A DNA stretch of 64,000 nucleotides, taken from positions 19,580,059 to 19,644,058 of the forward strand of contig CM054167.1 in NCBI GenBank assembly GCA_028751875.1, given 5' to 3'. The notes under the pieces were generated by a model, which was not told where the DNA came from, did not search any database, and saw only the letters and a list, made by a program, of their open reading frames with translations. The stretch comes from Rapana venosa. Taxonomy: Eukaryota; Mollusca; Gastropoda; Neogastropoda; Muricidae. The translations under genes and the position numbers were made by a program. Shown piece by piece: positions 23,471 to 35,290 of the stretch (position 1 is its first letter; the number at the start of each line of letters is the position of its first letter).

Positions 23471-23539
23471 ATTTAAATAGATAAAATGGTAGCACAGCTA
23501 CAGGACTGAAAGTGGTCCTACAAACTTCACAATGCAACA

Positions 23540-23850
23540 CAACTTCTTCTTCTTCCTTTTTTGGCATGTTTCTCCCAGGGGAGGTTTGACATTGATAAGT
23601 CTTCTCCATCTCTCTCTGTTTTGAGCTTCCTCCTTATTTATGCCCCTTTCTCTAAGATCATCTGCAATTCAGGCAGCCCAGGTTTTGCTAGGTCTTCTTC
23701 CCTTTGGTCTCTTTCCATCCACTACAAAGTTCATTGCTCTTTTTATGATGTGGTGGTCTGCTCTCCGTTGAATGTGCCCAAACCAGCACAGTCTATCGCT
23801 ACTAGCTACAGACTTCAGATCGTCAACTTTGCACATTCTCCATAGACAAT
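23540..23850 (-). mobile_element. LINE 3' end (reverse-transcriptase C-terminus), type L2a
   Basis: The - strand reads WRMCKVDDLKSVAS, WFGHIQRRADHHI, KRAMNFVVDGKRPKGR and NREERWRRLIN-like, ending KPPLGET and a (GAAGAA) tail. This is the usual C-terminal zinc-knuckle-like end of many LINE reverse transcriptases. Near copies lie at 41221 and 53185. Confidence 0.8.
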
Positions 23851-23869
23851 GCGACGCGATTGATGACAA

Positions 23870-24160
23870 CAAACAAGGAAGAAAACAAAATTTAACATAT
23901 CACCAGTTTCAATGTTCATCATTCGTAAAGACAAAAGAAATATAATTCTTTCTCATTTACAGGTCATGATTAACGTAAGAGCAAGATAAAAAAAAAAGAT
24001 TTAAAAAAAGATGGATGATTTTTGGGGGCGGGTCTTTAAATTGGACTGGATATTAGATATGACATTATAATGATTGCTGTAAAAAAAATAAAGATAACGT
24101 TCTGCAAAGTAAATTTTATTTGTTCAAAAACCACATTCTGTGGAATATTCTTTTCTCTTC
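23870..24160. other. Intergenic, nothing recognised
   Basis: A/T-rich sequence without repeats that I can match and without coding signs. Confidence 0.4.
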
Positions 24161-24262
24161 TTTTCTTCATTCTTCGGCCAGAGCTCCAAGGTTCACCGAC
24201 GCTGATGTTTTGCGTTTGCAGCCATTTTCACCCACCATTAAGGCAGCCGCATAGTAAATTCA
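24160..24262 (-). mobile_element. SINE tail B fragment
   Basis: gccagagctccaaggttcacc, then cattaaggcagccgcat. Confidence 0.65.
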
Positions 24263-24427
24263 GGCAAATTTTGAGTATGCATCTGGTACGGTGACTGCAC
24301 ACATTTACACAGAGTATATATATCAACCGGGTCGACAAACAAATTAAAAAAAAAATAAAACACCCAAATAATACAGAAAATCAGCCAAAGCAATGGAATG
24401 AAAGGCGGAAAAGAAAACTAAAAAAGT

Positions 24428-24712
24428 ATGTTCTTTCGAGCCAGAAGGCCCATAGAGCCGGAGCTTATCCCGGTTTCTGTAGCGTTAAGCGAACTGATGG
24501 TTTTTCACCACCCCTGTGACAGGACACTAGTCTGTCGCCAGATACTTCCCCAGCAGAGCTGGTACCCACTTGTACACCTGGGTGGAGTGAGGAAAATAGG
24601 AGTAAAGTGTCTTTCCCAAGGACACAACACCGAGTCGAGCGGGATCGAACCCACGACCACTGGATCACGAGTCGACCGCCTAAACCACTCGACCACAGTG
24701 CCTCCTAAAGAA
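24428..24712 (-). mobile_element. tRNA-type SINE, fourth family
   Basis: On the - strand a head with B box GGTTCGATCC-like (gggatcgaaccca on +) and A-box-like aaaccactcgaccacag on + is followed by ctttcccaaggacacaac and ctggtacccacttgtacacc. I recall the last two blocks from repeats in several marine animals. It occurs once in the window. Confidence 0.6.
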
Positions 24713-24849
24713 AACTAAGCAAACCATAATATTACGGTATGCGAATGAACCGGGGGATATACCTTTGAAACTGGCTTATATCACATTTATTACAAGAGGA
24801 AACCAAAACAGAAACTGAACTCAAAACACAATATATGTCAGACACTTTG

Positions 24850-25590
24850 GATGAGTGGTTAAAACCATTCAGCTTCAAATCCCACGGGTCCATGAAGTCA
24901 TGAGTTTGAATCTTGGTGGCGTCTGGAGAGTGAAAGGTGAAGGTTTTTATGATCTCCCAGGCCAACTTCGCCCTCTCATTTCAAAACAAGATTTGGATCT
25001 ACAACACCAATGTCAAATTGGTCCTACTTTATGGCTCAGAAACCTGGCGGGTAACAAAAACCAACACCCACAAGCTCCAGTCTTTTACCAACAAATGCCT
25101 CAGGAACATCCTCAACATCAGGTGGCCGTAAGTCATATCCAACAAACAACTGTGGGACAGGACCAGACAAACCCCAATCGAGTCCATTATTAAACAAAGG
25201 AAGTGGGGATGGATCGGCCATACACTCCGCAAGCCTGCGTCAAGTGTCACCAAGCAGGCCCTTGACTGGAATCCACAAGGGAAGCGGAAAGTTGGTCGAC
25301 CAAAACAGACCTGGCGCAGAAGTGTTGACGAAGAAACGAAGGCAGCCGGAATGACATGGGCCGAGCTGAAGAGGATCTCCCAAAACCGAGTTCGTTGGAG
25401 GGGTGTTGTTGCAGCCCCATGTTCCCCAAGGAACCAAGAGGCATAAGTCAAGTAAGTCAAGTCAGGCCAACTTCAAGTGCAGACCTGCCAGTGCCTTAAT
25501 TCCCTTCATGTATGATTACACACAAGCAGAAAATCCAATACGCATGTTAAAGATCCTGTAATTCATGTCAGCGTTCAGTGAATTGTGAAA
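24850..25590 (+). repeat. R5 repeat split by a LINE insertion
   Basis: Left part 24850-24969 (gtccatgaagtcatgagtt, gatctcccaggccaactt). Right part 25463-25590 (caagtgcagacctgcc, tgtcagcgttcagtg). The two halves join exactly once the LINE fragment and one 12-bp duplicate are removed. Confidence 0.8.
24970..25462 (+). mobile_element. 5'-truncated LINE with 12-bp target duplication
   Basis: The frame reads WIYNTNVKLVLLYGSETWRV, then LQSFTNKCLRNILNIRWP, and in the next frame GWIGHTLRKP, GKRKVGRPKQTWRR and WRGVVAAP before the stop. This is the C-terminal part of a reverse transcriptase. The tail is (AAGTC)n. CAGGCCAACTTC is duplicated at 24958-24969 and 25463-25474. Confidence 0.87.
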
Positions 25591-25599
25591 ACACAAACA

Positions 25600-25715
25600 T
25601 ACCTAGCATACATACCCGAAGTGAAAATGCAGTTACCTTCATGGTGAGAACAAAATTAATGGTCGCAAATGCAAAATGTTCACCACTGGTGCACCTCAGG
25701 ACTCTAGCCTGAGGA
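25600..25715 (+). mobile_element. SINE tail B fragment
   Basis: atgcagttaccttcatggtg, then gttcaccactggtgcacct and ctagcctgagg. Confidence 0.7.
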
Positions 25716-26149
25716 ACAAAAATAAAAACAAAATACACACACAATATTGATGACACACCCCAAATGGAATTTTTTTTTAAAAGACAACAATAAAGAAAGC
25801 AAACATAATGCTAAAAAAAAAAAAAAAAAAGTCACACACACCAAGCAAAAAAACTCCAACAACACAAGCACCCCAAAATCAAGATTTGGAACGGAAATTT
25901 GACACAACGAAATTCTCATCTGATTACGGCTGATATGAGGCAAGGAAAATATTACACACCAAAGCGCAACACAATGTAAGAATTTTGTGACCCCCCCCCC
26001 CCTCCAAAAAAAAAAACCCAACCAGTAAGACTTGTCCTTACTTAACAGCAGAAATTCTGGGAATTATGTGGACAAGTTGGGAAGGATTCACTCTTATTTT
26101 GGAAAATGTGGAAACTCTGTGCAGAAAATTTCTACTATTCACCATTGCG

Positions 26150-27065
26150 TTAAAGAAAAATCTGCAATTTTGTGAAGAAAATCCAGTACGGTTCAGTTTC
26201 ATTCAGTATGATTCTCTGAAAAACACAGGAATTTTTTTTTTTGTGAAGAAAAGAAAATCAGTATGATTCAGTTTCATTACCTTGAAAAAGCTAAGAATTT
26301 TACGGGGAAAAAAAATTCAGTGTGACTCACAGTTTCCTTCCCTTGAAAAATCAGGGAATTTTGTGAGGGAAATTCAGTACGAATCAGTTTTATTCCCTTG
26401 AAAAAGCTAGGAATTTTGTGAAAAAAAAAAATCAGTATGATTCATACTTTACTTCCCCTGAAAAATCAGGGAGTTTTGTGAGGAAATTCAGTATGATTCA
26501 CAGTTTCATTCCCTAAAAAAAACTCAGGGAATTTTACGAAATAAAAAACTCAGTACAATTCACAAGTTCAATCACTTGAATCTGAAAGGTCTGTGGAAAA
26601 AACAACAACCTCAGTGTGATTCACAGTTTCATTCCCTTGAAAAAAATCTAAGAATTTTGTGGGGGGGAGGGGGAATTTTTTCCATGATTCACAATTTCCT
26701 TTTCTATGAAAACTCTGATAATTCTGTAAAGAAAATTCGGTATGATTCAGTTTCCTTTTTGTTATGAAAACTGATAATTCTTTGAAGAAAATTCAGTATG
26801 ATTCAGTTTCCTTTTTATGAAAACTGATAATTCTGTGAAGAAAATTCAGTATGACTCAGTTTCCTTTTTTTAAAAATGAAAACTGACAATTCTGTGAAGA
26901 AAATTCAGTATGATTCAGTTTCCATTCTATGAAAACTTTGATAATTCTGTGAAGAAAATTCAGTATGATTCAGTTTCCTTTTTTTCTGAAAACTCTGATA
27001 ATTCTATGAAGAAAATTCAGTCTGATTCACAGTTTCCTTTCTTGGAATCTCTGACAATCCTGTGG
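26150..27065 (+). repeat. ~60-bp tandem repeat, about 15 copies
   Basis: The unit is gaattttgtgaagaaaattc, then agtatgattcagtttccttt and a tgaaaact segment. Right-hand copies (26700-27050) are more uniform than left-hand ones, so they were probably amplified more recently. Confidence 0.85.
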
Positions 27066-27790
27066 TTAAAAAAAGACAAACAAAACAAATCAAGCAACCC
27101 ACAGCCACTCAGCCTTTCCTCTCTACCTCATAACTCTTCTCCCTGCTCACAACTGACAAAAAAAACTGTTTGACTGTCTACAAAAAAATGATACACCTCT
27201 CTGGCCAGTATGCCCAAACTATAACAATCATTTCCCCCTCACACCAACAGCTGTTTGCAAGTAAAATATTTTCCCAGTTCTACTCAAGTAAGATAACACA
27301 CTCCGTTTAAAACATCATGATATCAACAAAATCATTGTTGAATATGGCACACACGCGTTGATTGAACAAAGCTCAAGCACAGTAACATAATCAATCATGT
27401 ATAGCCAAAAACGTTAGCATTAAGATCAAAGCCATCTGCAGATATAAAAATGTCCGGTTTTACGTTACTGGTATGATGGTCAAATCATAAGAGTAAAAAC
27501 TTATCATAATGCTAAAAAAAAAACAACTAAAAAAAAAGATCACAACAATCTCAAGTACAAAGCAAATAAACTTACAAAATATAACAAAATCATTTAAACA
27601 CAGTTAAAAAGAAAAAAAAAAGAGTGAGACTTGCAAAATTAATGATTTAAGAAATATGCTCAGAAAGAAACGTAGGTTAAAAAGATATTGATAAAATAAA
27701 TTTTGACCCAAAAACATTATTGTAAAAGGCTTACAACATTTTCACATAAACAAGGACAAAGTTCTATCTGAAGATTCCACATTTGGCTTA
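27066..27790. other. Intergenic, A-rich, nothing recognised
   Basis: No gene, RNA or matched repeat. Confidence 0.4.
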
Positions 27791-27794
27791 ACGT

Positions 27795-28105
27795 GCAAGT
27801 TTTCAGATAATAGGCAAGTTTCCAGTTTATGTGCGAGTTTTCAGTTTATGTGCGAGTTTTCAGTTAATGTGTTTTTCAATATATGTACAAGTTTTCAGTT
27901 TATGTGTGAGTTTTCAGTTAATGTGTTGTTCAATATATGTGCGAGTTTTCAGTTTATGTGCGAGTTTTCAGTTATGTGTTTTTCAATATATGTACAAGTT
28001 TTCAGTTTATGTGTGAGTTTTCAGCTTATGTGTGTTTCCACTTTATGTGCGAGTTTTCGGTTTATGTGTGAGGTTTCAGTTATGTGTGTTTTCAGTTTAT
28101 GATTT
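27795..28105 (+). repeat. Nested minisatellite (19-bp unit in ~54-bp higher-order unit)
   Basis: gtttatgtgcgagttttca alternates with a 35-bp variant containing caatatatgtacaag. Three higher-order rounds are visible. Confidence 0.85.
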
Positions 28106-28289
28106 TTGCGTAAGAGACCATTTTGTTCCCCCCCCCCTCCCCTATTAAGGCAGCTGCATTCTGACTTCAGGGATGGACTTCTGAATGAATCAGCTTCTAA
28201 GTATCTGCCAGACAATGCTGTGTACCGCACAAGACAGATCTGATTTTTTTTTTAAAGTTAAGAAATATAAAAAAAACCAACCTCTTTTT

Positions 28290-28632
28290 TTTTTTTTTCT
28301 TTTATATCGAGGATAATGGTGGAATAAGCACTCATGTGCTTTTTTACATCCAGTCCCCATGTGTATGCAGTTTTGTGAATTCTGTCATCTGTTCCCACCG
28401 GCACACAATGGCCTACTCTTACGAAAAGCGGAACAGGATTTAACATATGCGCAAGATGTTCTGCGTGCATTCGCACACGGGGCCTTGGTTTATAATCTCA
28501 TCCGAAGGACTTTGGGGAAAGTGGAGTCTGCACTGATGTTAACTCCAGGGGAAAATATCCCCTTGAACAGGAATCAAACCCAGGTCATCATATTGCCAGC
28601 GCAATGTTCTAACCACTAGGCTATCCCGTCCC
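28290..28632 (-). mobile_element. SINE II, full length, tail A
   Basis: Tail A at the left (tcgaggataatgg, ccagtccccatgtg), the body, and a head whose + strand end is ctaaccactaggctatcccg with B box complement aatcaaaccc. Confidence 0.88.
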
Positions 28633-28639
28633 CCTCTTC

Positions 28640-29195
28640 ATGTGAGTAGTGTCTATCTTAGTGCTTCAAGATAATCAAGATTGAGGTTGAAAGCTCACAC
28701 ATGAGCTAAAGCACTGAATTTATAGGGTATAAGGTTTGTCTATACATGAATAAAGATATCAACACAAGTTTTTCTTCCTGATAATGCAATAAAGATAAAC
28801 AACAAAAACAAATGTACAAAATAAAAAGAACTGATTTTAAAAAAAATGTTATTAAATTTTTTAAAGAACTCTTAAAAAGACAAAAAGAAAATACCAGACA
28901 TGAAATAATTACAAAAATCACTCAGTCCATCTAAAGAATCAATAACCATGACAACATACCTAAAAAAAAAATCTATTTACTTCATTTTAAGATATCTATA
29001 CCAAACCGCTCTTATATACAGTTTAAACAAAAAGTAAATACTTGCAGGGCTTCCTTACACACTTCGTATACATTACCCCAAAAATTACGTTTCTATCAGG
29101 CTATACATGTACATCTCATCTTGAAAGTCATGTACACTTGCAATACTGGTAAACTTGACTTTCCAAGCATTGTCCATGATACACACACGTACCAT
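28640..29195. other. Intergenic, nothing recognised
   Basis: A/T-rich. Short A runs only. Confidence 0.4.
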
Positions 29196-29492
29196 AAAGG
29201 TAAAGGTAAAGGAGTCCCATAACCTATAAGGTCGTAGGGGAGCGAGGCGTCAGAGACCTCACTTCTCTAGGGCCAGCATATTGAGGGCGGCGCCCATCTC
29301 CTCTCCCTCGCTGCTTTACCTTCCCTGACCCTAAAGAGGGCAGGTACCCATTTACAGCTGGGTGAACTGGGGGAACTGTACTGAAGCCAAGGCGCGCAAA
29401 CAGTCACCCATCCAATTGGTAACCACGCTCGACACTGCTTAACTTGGCTGGGGGAAAGCGAGTGCTCCGACCACTGAGCTACCCCGTCCCCA
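29196..29492 (-). mobile_element. SINE I, full length, clean copy
   Basis: Left end ggtaaaggtaaaggagtccc. The - strand head reads GGGACGGGGTAGCTCAGTGG, then a 5S-like stretch (GTTAAGCAGTGTCGAGCG, TTGGATGGGTGACTG). It is a good copy for deriving a consensus. Confidence 0.9.
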
Positions 29493-29512
29493 TACCATGC
29501 CTATATCAAATC

Positions 29513-29935
29513 TTTCTGGGAGCAGGATAGCCTAGTGGTTAGAAGCGTTGAGCTCGTGATCCAACAGTGCCAGTTCCAGCCACCACCGAGACACGCATTT
29601 GAGGGGATTTTCTCCCCTGGAGTGAACATCAGTACTGACTCCACTCCCCCTTGAAATTCCTACAGATGAGACCATAAACCAAGATTCCGTGTATGAATGC
29701 ACACAGAACGTCTTGTGTACATGTTAGAACACGTTCTGCCTTTTTTGAATGAGTAGGCTATTGTGCGCTGGTAGGAACGGATGACACAAAATTGTTTTAA
29801 GCGCACACACAGGTCTTGTGTTTAGACATCATCCCCATAGTCGGAATGCAGCTACCTTCATGGTGGGCACACATTCGCGTACGCAAAGTCTCACCATCGG
29901 TGAACTTTAGAGCTCTAGCTGAGGAACACATAAAA
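29513..29935 (+). mobile_element. SINE II, head II with tail B
   Basis: caggatagcctagtggttag head, body (gatgagaccataaaccaag), then tail B (acatcatccccatagtcgg, gaatgcagctaccttcatgg, ctctagctgagg). Confidence 0.85.
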
Positions 29936-30029
29936 AAAAGCCCCCAAACCTTTTCATTTGGAACTTTGAATCTCTGGCTTTGTAGCCCTGTACCACTCTT
30001 AAACACTTTATTTCAGTCCCTCCACCAGA

Positions 30030-30710
30030 CTTTGACTTGACTTGACTCTATGCTGTTTCATGTGACTGTACAATTTGTACAAGACTTTCAGGAAAAAAAG
30101 AAAAAAAGGGAGTACTTAAGCATTCTAGTACAAGTCAAACTGACTGACAAATTTTTTTTTAAAAAGAGTAAGCCCATCTTTGTAAAATGCTATTGCTGTT
30201 TGGGGTTGCTTTTTGATGTAAGGTACGCCTTTGCATCGATCGATGGTTGCGGCTTAAAGGCTTTAAAAAAAAATGAAAACCTGAGTTTCCGTTTTCATCA
30301 TCAAGCCCTATTGACACAAATTGCATAAAGGGATATGAATTTGTATAGACAGTCACAAATGATAACACACACAAAGGTACCTGTTCGTGCTGGAGTCCAA
30401 AAGATAAGGCTCTAGTTGGTTTTCAGCGAGCGATAAAGAAACATTACACTGAGCACAAACTGTACATCATCAGTAGCTAAACACACCAAAACATAAAAGG
30501 CCCAGTACTAAAAAGTATATTTGTATTCTTTCTTTAAAAAAATTAAATAAATAAATTAAAGGCTCCTCATGTTTCCTGCAACATAAAAACTTCAATGATT
30601 TTTACCTGGCTACATATCTAGCGCTCTGACATATTCTCCAGTCTAATACACCGATTCTGTAAAAAAAATTTTTAAAGGGTTGTTTTTTTAGTTTTTGTTC
30701 TTGCTTTTTT

Positions 30711-30741
<31 letters not shown>

Positions 30742-30956
30742 GTGAGGGGGAGGTGTTAGTATTTTTTGATTTGGTTGCTAGGGTTCTTTCCCCCTAACTA
30801 TTTCACCAATACCCATTTCACTCAAGATCTGTCAAACTGAAAATACAAAGCATTTAACATCCACATTTCTCCGCGTCTAAACACCATTTCAGTACTTTCA
30901 AGTTCATAGCAAGAACATAATTCTTCATCTGGGCAAAACATCTTAAACCTCTACGC
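30030..30956. other. Intergenic; G run at 30721-30742
   Basis: Mixed sequence with T and G runs near 30710-30745. No gene is seen. Confidence 0.4.
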
Positions 30957-31130
30957 AAGAAGGAAGGCGGAAGAACGGTTAAGACGTTCACCTGCCTAAC
31001 AAGTAAACCGTGAGGTTCTGGGTTCCATTCCCCAGCCTTGCCCTTACCTCTTCCCAGTCTTCCCTTCTTTGCATATGCAAAAAAATCTCACCAATGGCGA
31101 ACCTCAGAGCTCTAGCCAAGGAAAGGAAGA
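30957..31130 (+). mobile_element. SINE III, head III fused directly to tail B
   Basis: ggttaagacgttcacctgcc head with B box gggttccattccc, followed at once by tctcaccaatggcgaacct and ctctagccaagg. The common body is deleted. Confidence 0.75.
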
Positions 31131-31139
31131 AATAAAATC

Positions 31140-31750
31140 TCTATGTCAACGCGTACACCGCCATTTAACACTTTAGGCTGCCCCAGCAATCCTATACCTC
31201 AATGTCACTGCTCTGTACACTTCTCTGCCATAGTGGTGAGATTACCCAACACTGAACTACTACTGCTATCAGTAGTGGGACTTGTAGTTGGTGTCCTGCG
31301 TATGTTAGCTCAGAAAAGAAACCACTGAACACCATCAAAGTGACCCAGCAGCAGTGCAGGGCCCCTCTGGCTGGTGGCCCCACAGCAGCCTAAATCTGAT
31401 GGGCTCCCTTTGGACCTCTGACCCTGAGCGGCGTGGGAACAGCAGGACAGGAACGTCACAGAAGATGAGGCAGCAAATATAAAACAACAACCAAAAACAA
31501 CGCAAATTTAAAAAAACAAAACATTCTTGAAATGGCTAGAATACCTGCTAACCAAGTGGGTATGCTATCAACTTTTCACTTTTGAATCATCACAGTCCGC
31601 ACCAATTCAACCTCGCTTGTTGTATCAGTTTGTCATCATGGGTATACCTGCCATGCAGAAAGCATAAAATTAATGATACAAGCTTACCACGTGCATTATA
31701 TATTCTTGATTCTTGGCTGTTCTTATAAAGCATCTTGAGCTAGTGGCTAG
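31140..31750. other. CMTR2 downstream flank, nothing recognised
   Basis: Normal composition. Short ORFs on either strand have no family features. Confidence 0.4.
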
Positions 31751-31769
31751 ATGCCATATAAATGACCAT

Positions 31770-31990
31770 CAATGTGTGTGTGTGCATGCATGCATGCATA
31801 TGTGTATGCATACGTGCATGTTTGTGTCTGTGTGTTTGTAAGCACGTATATGTGTGTGTGCATGTGTGTGTCTGTGTGTGTGTGTGTGCGTGTTTGGGTG
31901 TGGGCAAGTGCATGCCTGTATACATGTACACATGCTTGTGTGTACACGCACATACGAGCATGCACATGAGCGTTTATGAGTGTGCATGCA
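31770..31990 (+). repeat. TG/TGCA microsatellite
   Basis: TGTG and TGCATGCA runs. Confidence 0.85.
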
Positions 31991-32051
31991 TCCCGCTAGA
32001 ATTATGTATATCATTATATATTTGTCAGTACATCCGTGTAACTCTGCAACT

Positions 32052-32295
32052 AAATCTGCCAATCAAGATCTCAATACATCTGTCAATCAAGATCTCAATA
32101 TACCTGTCAATCAAAACCTCAATATACCTGTCAATCAAAACCTCAATACATCTGTCAATCAAAATCTCAATACATCCATCAATCAAAATCTCAATACATC
32201 CATCAATCAAAGTCTCAATATATATCCATCAATCAAAGTCTCAATACATCCATCAATCAAAGTCTCAATATATATCCATCAATCAAAACCTCAAT
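32052..32295 (+). repeat. 24-bp tandem repeat, 10 copies, 3' of CMTR2
   Basis: The unit is atctgtcaatcaaaatctcaatac with C/T and A/G variants, and two copies carry an extra TATA. It lies about 275 bp past the CMTR2 stop, so it may be transcribed as 3' UTR. Confidence 0.88.
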
Positions 32296-32569
32296 GTATC
32301 TCTGTCACTCTACATCCCAGTGGCCACAGCACTGTGTTCACACTTCCGTCAAAACAGACTGCTGGCATCTACACTACACAGATATATATATATATATTTA
32401 TCACATCCCCCTTTACTCTTCGCTTCGGTCCACAAACCAGCCCTCGAACCTCTGCATCTCAGACTGTCCTCACGCCTCTCTCTGTCTGAAGCAGGGTCAT
32501 GCACGCTATGGCAGAATCGCATCACACCCCACAGCACAGCACAGCAGAGAAGGGCAGAGCAGAGCACCA

Positions 32570-32691
32570 TCACTGAGTTTCCTGATGGCTGCTGCTGACT
32601 AGACGTGCCTGCTCCGCCAATTTCATGGCCGCCAGGAATCGGGTGATGCTGTGCCGGTTGCTGGCTTGCAGGAAACGGGTGAAGGTCATGT
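32570..32691 (-). CDS. CMTR2: CMTR2 last exon
   Basis: The acceptor GTGTTGGGGCAG is followed by ACATGACC. With the carried G it reads D-MTFTRFLQASNRHSITRFL, then AAMKLAEQARLVSS to TGA at 32570-32572. The preceding ...VPLEIVPVMDLVN and this segment resemble the VP-(M/L)-E...FLWDLN...AKR end of the vertebrate protein. Confidence 0.85.
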
Positions 32692-32739
32692 CTGCCCCAA
32701 CACAAAAATCAGACATGTAAATTAATACATATAGACAGA

Positions 32740-32808
32740 CAGATAAACAGGCAGATAAACAGGCAGATAAATAGACAGATAGCTAAGACAGATGGATGGA
32801 TTGATGGA

Positions 32809-32868
<60 letters not shown>

Positions 32869-33153
32869 TAGATAGATAGATAGATAGATTGATAGACAGA
32901 CAGACAGATAGATAGATAAGATAGATAGATAGATAGATAGATTGATAGACAGACAGACAGACAGATAGACAGACAAACAGATAGAAGACAAACAGATAGA
33001 TAGATAGATAGATAGAGAGAGAGACAGATATATAGATAGATAGATAGAGAGACAGACAGATAGATAGATAGATAGACAGATAGATGGATGGATAGATAGA
33101 TAGATAGATAGACAGACCGACAGACAGACAGACAAACAGATAGATAGATAGAT

Positions 33154-33185
<32 letters not shown>

Positions 33186-33190
33186 TACAA
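32740..33190 (+). repeat. GATA/GACA tetranucleotide microsatellite
   Basis: Some 450 bp of ATAG and ACAG units, in the last CMTR2 intron near the final acceptor. Confidence 0.9.
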
Positions 33191-33291
33191 ACAAACATAT
33201 AAATTACCAAATAAACATAAAAAGTTCATCACGTAGAATGGGACACATTTCTCAATGCTGTGTGATTGTACCAAAAATCAGACATGCATAT

Positions 33292-33670
33292 ATGGGGTGG
33301 GACAGCCTAGCGGTTAGACCACCAAGCTCGCAATGTGGTGGCACTGGTTCGAGCAGACATTTCCCTAGAATTAACATCACTGCACACTCCACTCCTCCAA
33401 ATGTTCTTTAAATGAGACTTTAAACAGAAACCTCATGTGCAAATGCATGACAAAAGCTTGCACATACATTAACACTTGCTCTGCCTTTCAAAACGAGGAG
33501 GCAATTGTGTGCCGGTAGGAACAGATGACAAACTTTTTTTTAAAACCTGTCTACTGCTGTCGTGTTTGACACCATCCCCAAAGACAGAATGCAGCTACCT
33601 CGATGGTGAGCAAACAGTTGCGTGCACAAAATGACACCACTGGTGAACCTCAGAGCTCTAGCACAGGAAC
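33292..33670 (+). mobile_element. SINE II, head II with tail B
   Basis: gggacagcctagcggttag head, B box ggttcgag, body, and tail B (acaccatccccaaagac, atgcagctacctcgatgg, ctctagcacagg). Confidence 0.83.
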
Positions 33671-33933
33671 ACAGCAAACAAACAGACAAACCAAAAAACA
33701 GGAAAAAGATATGATGTAATAAATTCAGGGGGAAAAAATGAACAATTAGGTGTCCACTGTTGATCCCTGTAGAATGGGACACGTCATTATAGTAAAGCAA
33801 TATCGCATGATTGTATACCAAAACTGTGTTCCCTAACTTATACTCACCATTTTTTAGGGGGTGGGTGGGGGGAGAGGGAGGGTCGGGGTTGTTTCTCAGC
33901 TAGAGGCTCTGAGATTCACTAATGGTCAGATTT

Positions 33934-34164
<231 letters not shown>

Positions 34165-34184
34165 TATATAAAATATATAAACAA

Positions 34185-34560
34185 CTGTTTCTGCCCACCC
34201 TGAAGGTAGCCACATTCCGACTTTGGGGATGTATGCTGGGTAAGTTTGTGTTTCTGTAACCCACTGAACGCTGACCTGAATTGTAGGATCTTTAACATAC
34301 ATTCTCTTCTGCATGTGTATATACACAAAGGAAATTATTAAGGCACTGGCAGGTCTGCACTTGGTGATTTGTTGGCACTTCATGTTGGGATAAGCTGCCG
34401 GAATTTTGCATATTGTTTTGCGCTGCCTCGTGTTCGGATACGAAGTTCGAATTCATGCTGCCAAAACCTGGGAGATTGTAAAAATCCCCATGCTTAATTC
34501 ACCAGACCCCCATCAAGATTCAAACCCACAACTCCATGGACCCACTTGGCTATAGTATCC
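34185..34560 (-). repeat. R5 repeat carrying a piece of a CMTR2 exon
   Basis: The R5 landmarks run to gcactggcaggtctgcacttg at 34363. Positions 34370-34466 are then 93% identical to CMTR2 coding positions 35499-35595, after which R5 resumes with ctgggagattgtaaaaatcc. Confidence 0.85.
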
Positions 34561-34999
34561 ATCACTCACCATGCTGATATTAACTGAACACCTGAACATT
34601 TACAAAACATAACACATCAAATCTGGACAATTCTGGTGATACCAGAATGAAAAAACAAAGAAAATGTCACAGCCTGAGAAAACCAGTTTATCTCATTCTC
34701 ATATTCTTGATATATAGATCTACATAAAGCTTAGATCTTTCTCTGAATATCGTTTATTTCAAAACCTCAAATCGCCTACACTTTTGTTGTGCACTTGTTT
34801 CCATCATCTAAGGACCTGGGACTTTTTTTTTTTCACCACAAGCTTTCAATATCATGTCCATGCATTGATTATATAAGAGTTACAACAACAGCTGCCATCT
34901 GCATCAACTGTAAAACGTTATATATTCCATTTTATTACACTCACACATACACGCACATGCACACATGCATGCACGCATACATGCACGCATACATACACT

Positions 35000-35290
35000 A
35001 AATCTACAAAACCGCACACACACAGGGATTGGATGTAAAAAAAAAAAAGCACACAAGTGCTTATCATTCCAATTTCCATTACCCTCAAAATAAAAGAATC
35101 CAATAAATAAATAAATGAAATAAAACACACACACACATGAACACACACACACACACATGAACACACACACACACACACACTCACACACTCACTCACTCTC
35201 TCTCTCTCACACACACACACACACAAATACACAAATCCCATTTTGTTACACACACACCCAAACACGCACACACACACACACAAAACTTAC
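35000..35290 (+). repeat. SINE tail A fragment and CA microsatellite at CMTR2 donor
   Basis: 35000-35120 is tail A (ggattggatgtaaaa, ccattaccctc). CA and CACT repeats then run up to the donor GTAAGT complement at 35286-35290. Confidence 0.75.

Noticed and set aside
26150..27065. Possible CRISPR or rRNA spacer repeats
   Set aside because: Continuous degenerate tandem repeat with no unique spacers.
32722..33274. 160-codon 'YLSIYLSVCLS' ORFs
   Set aside because: Translation of the GATA/GACA microsatellite.
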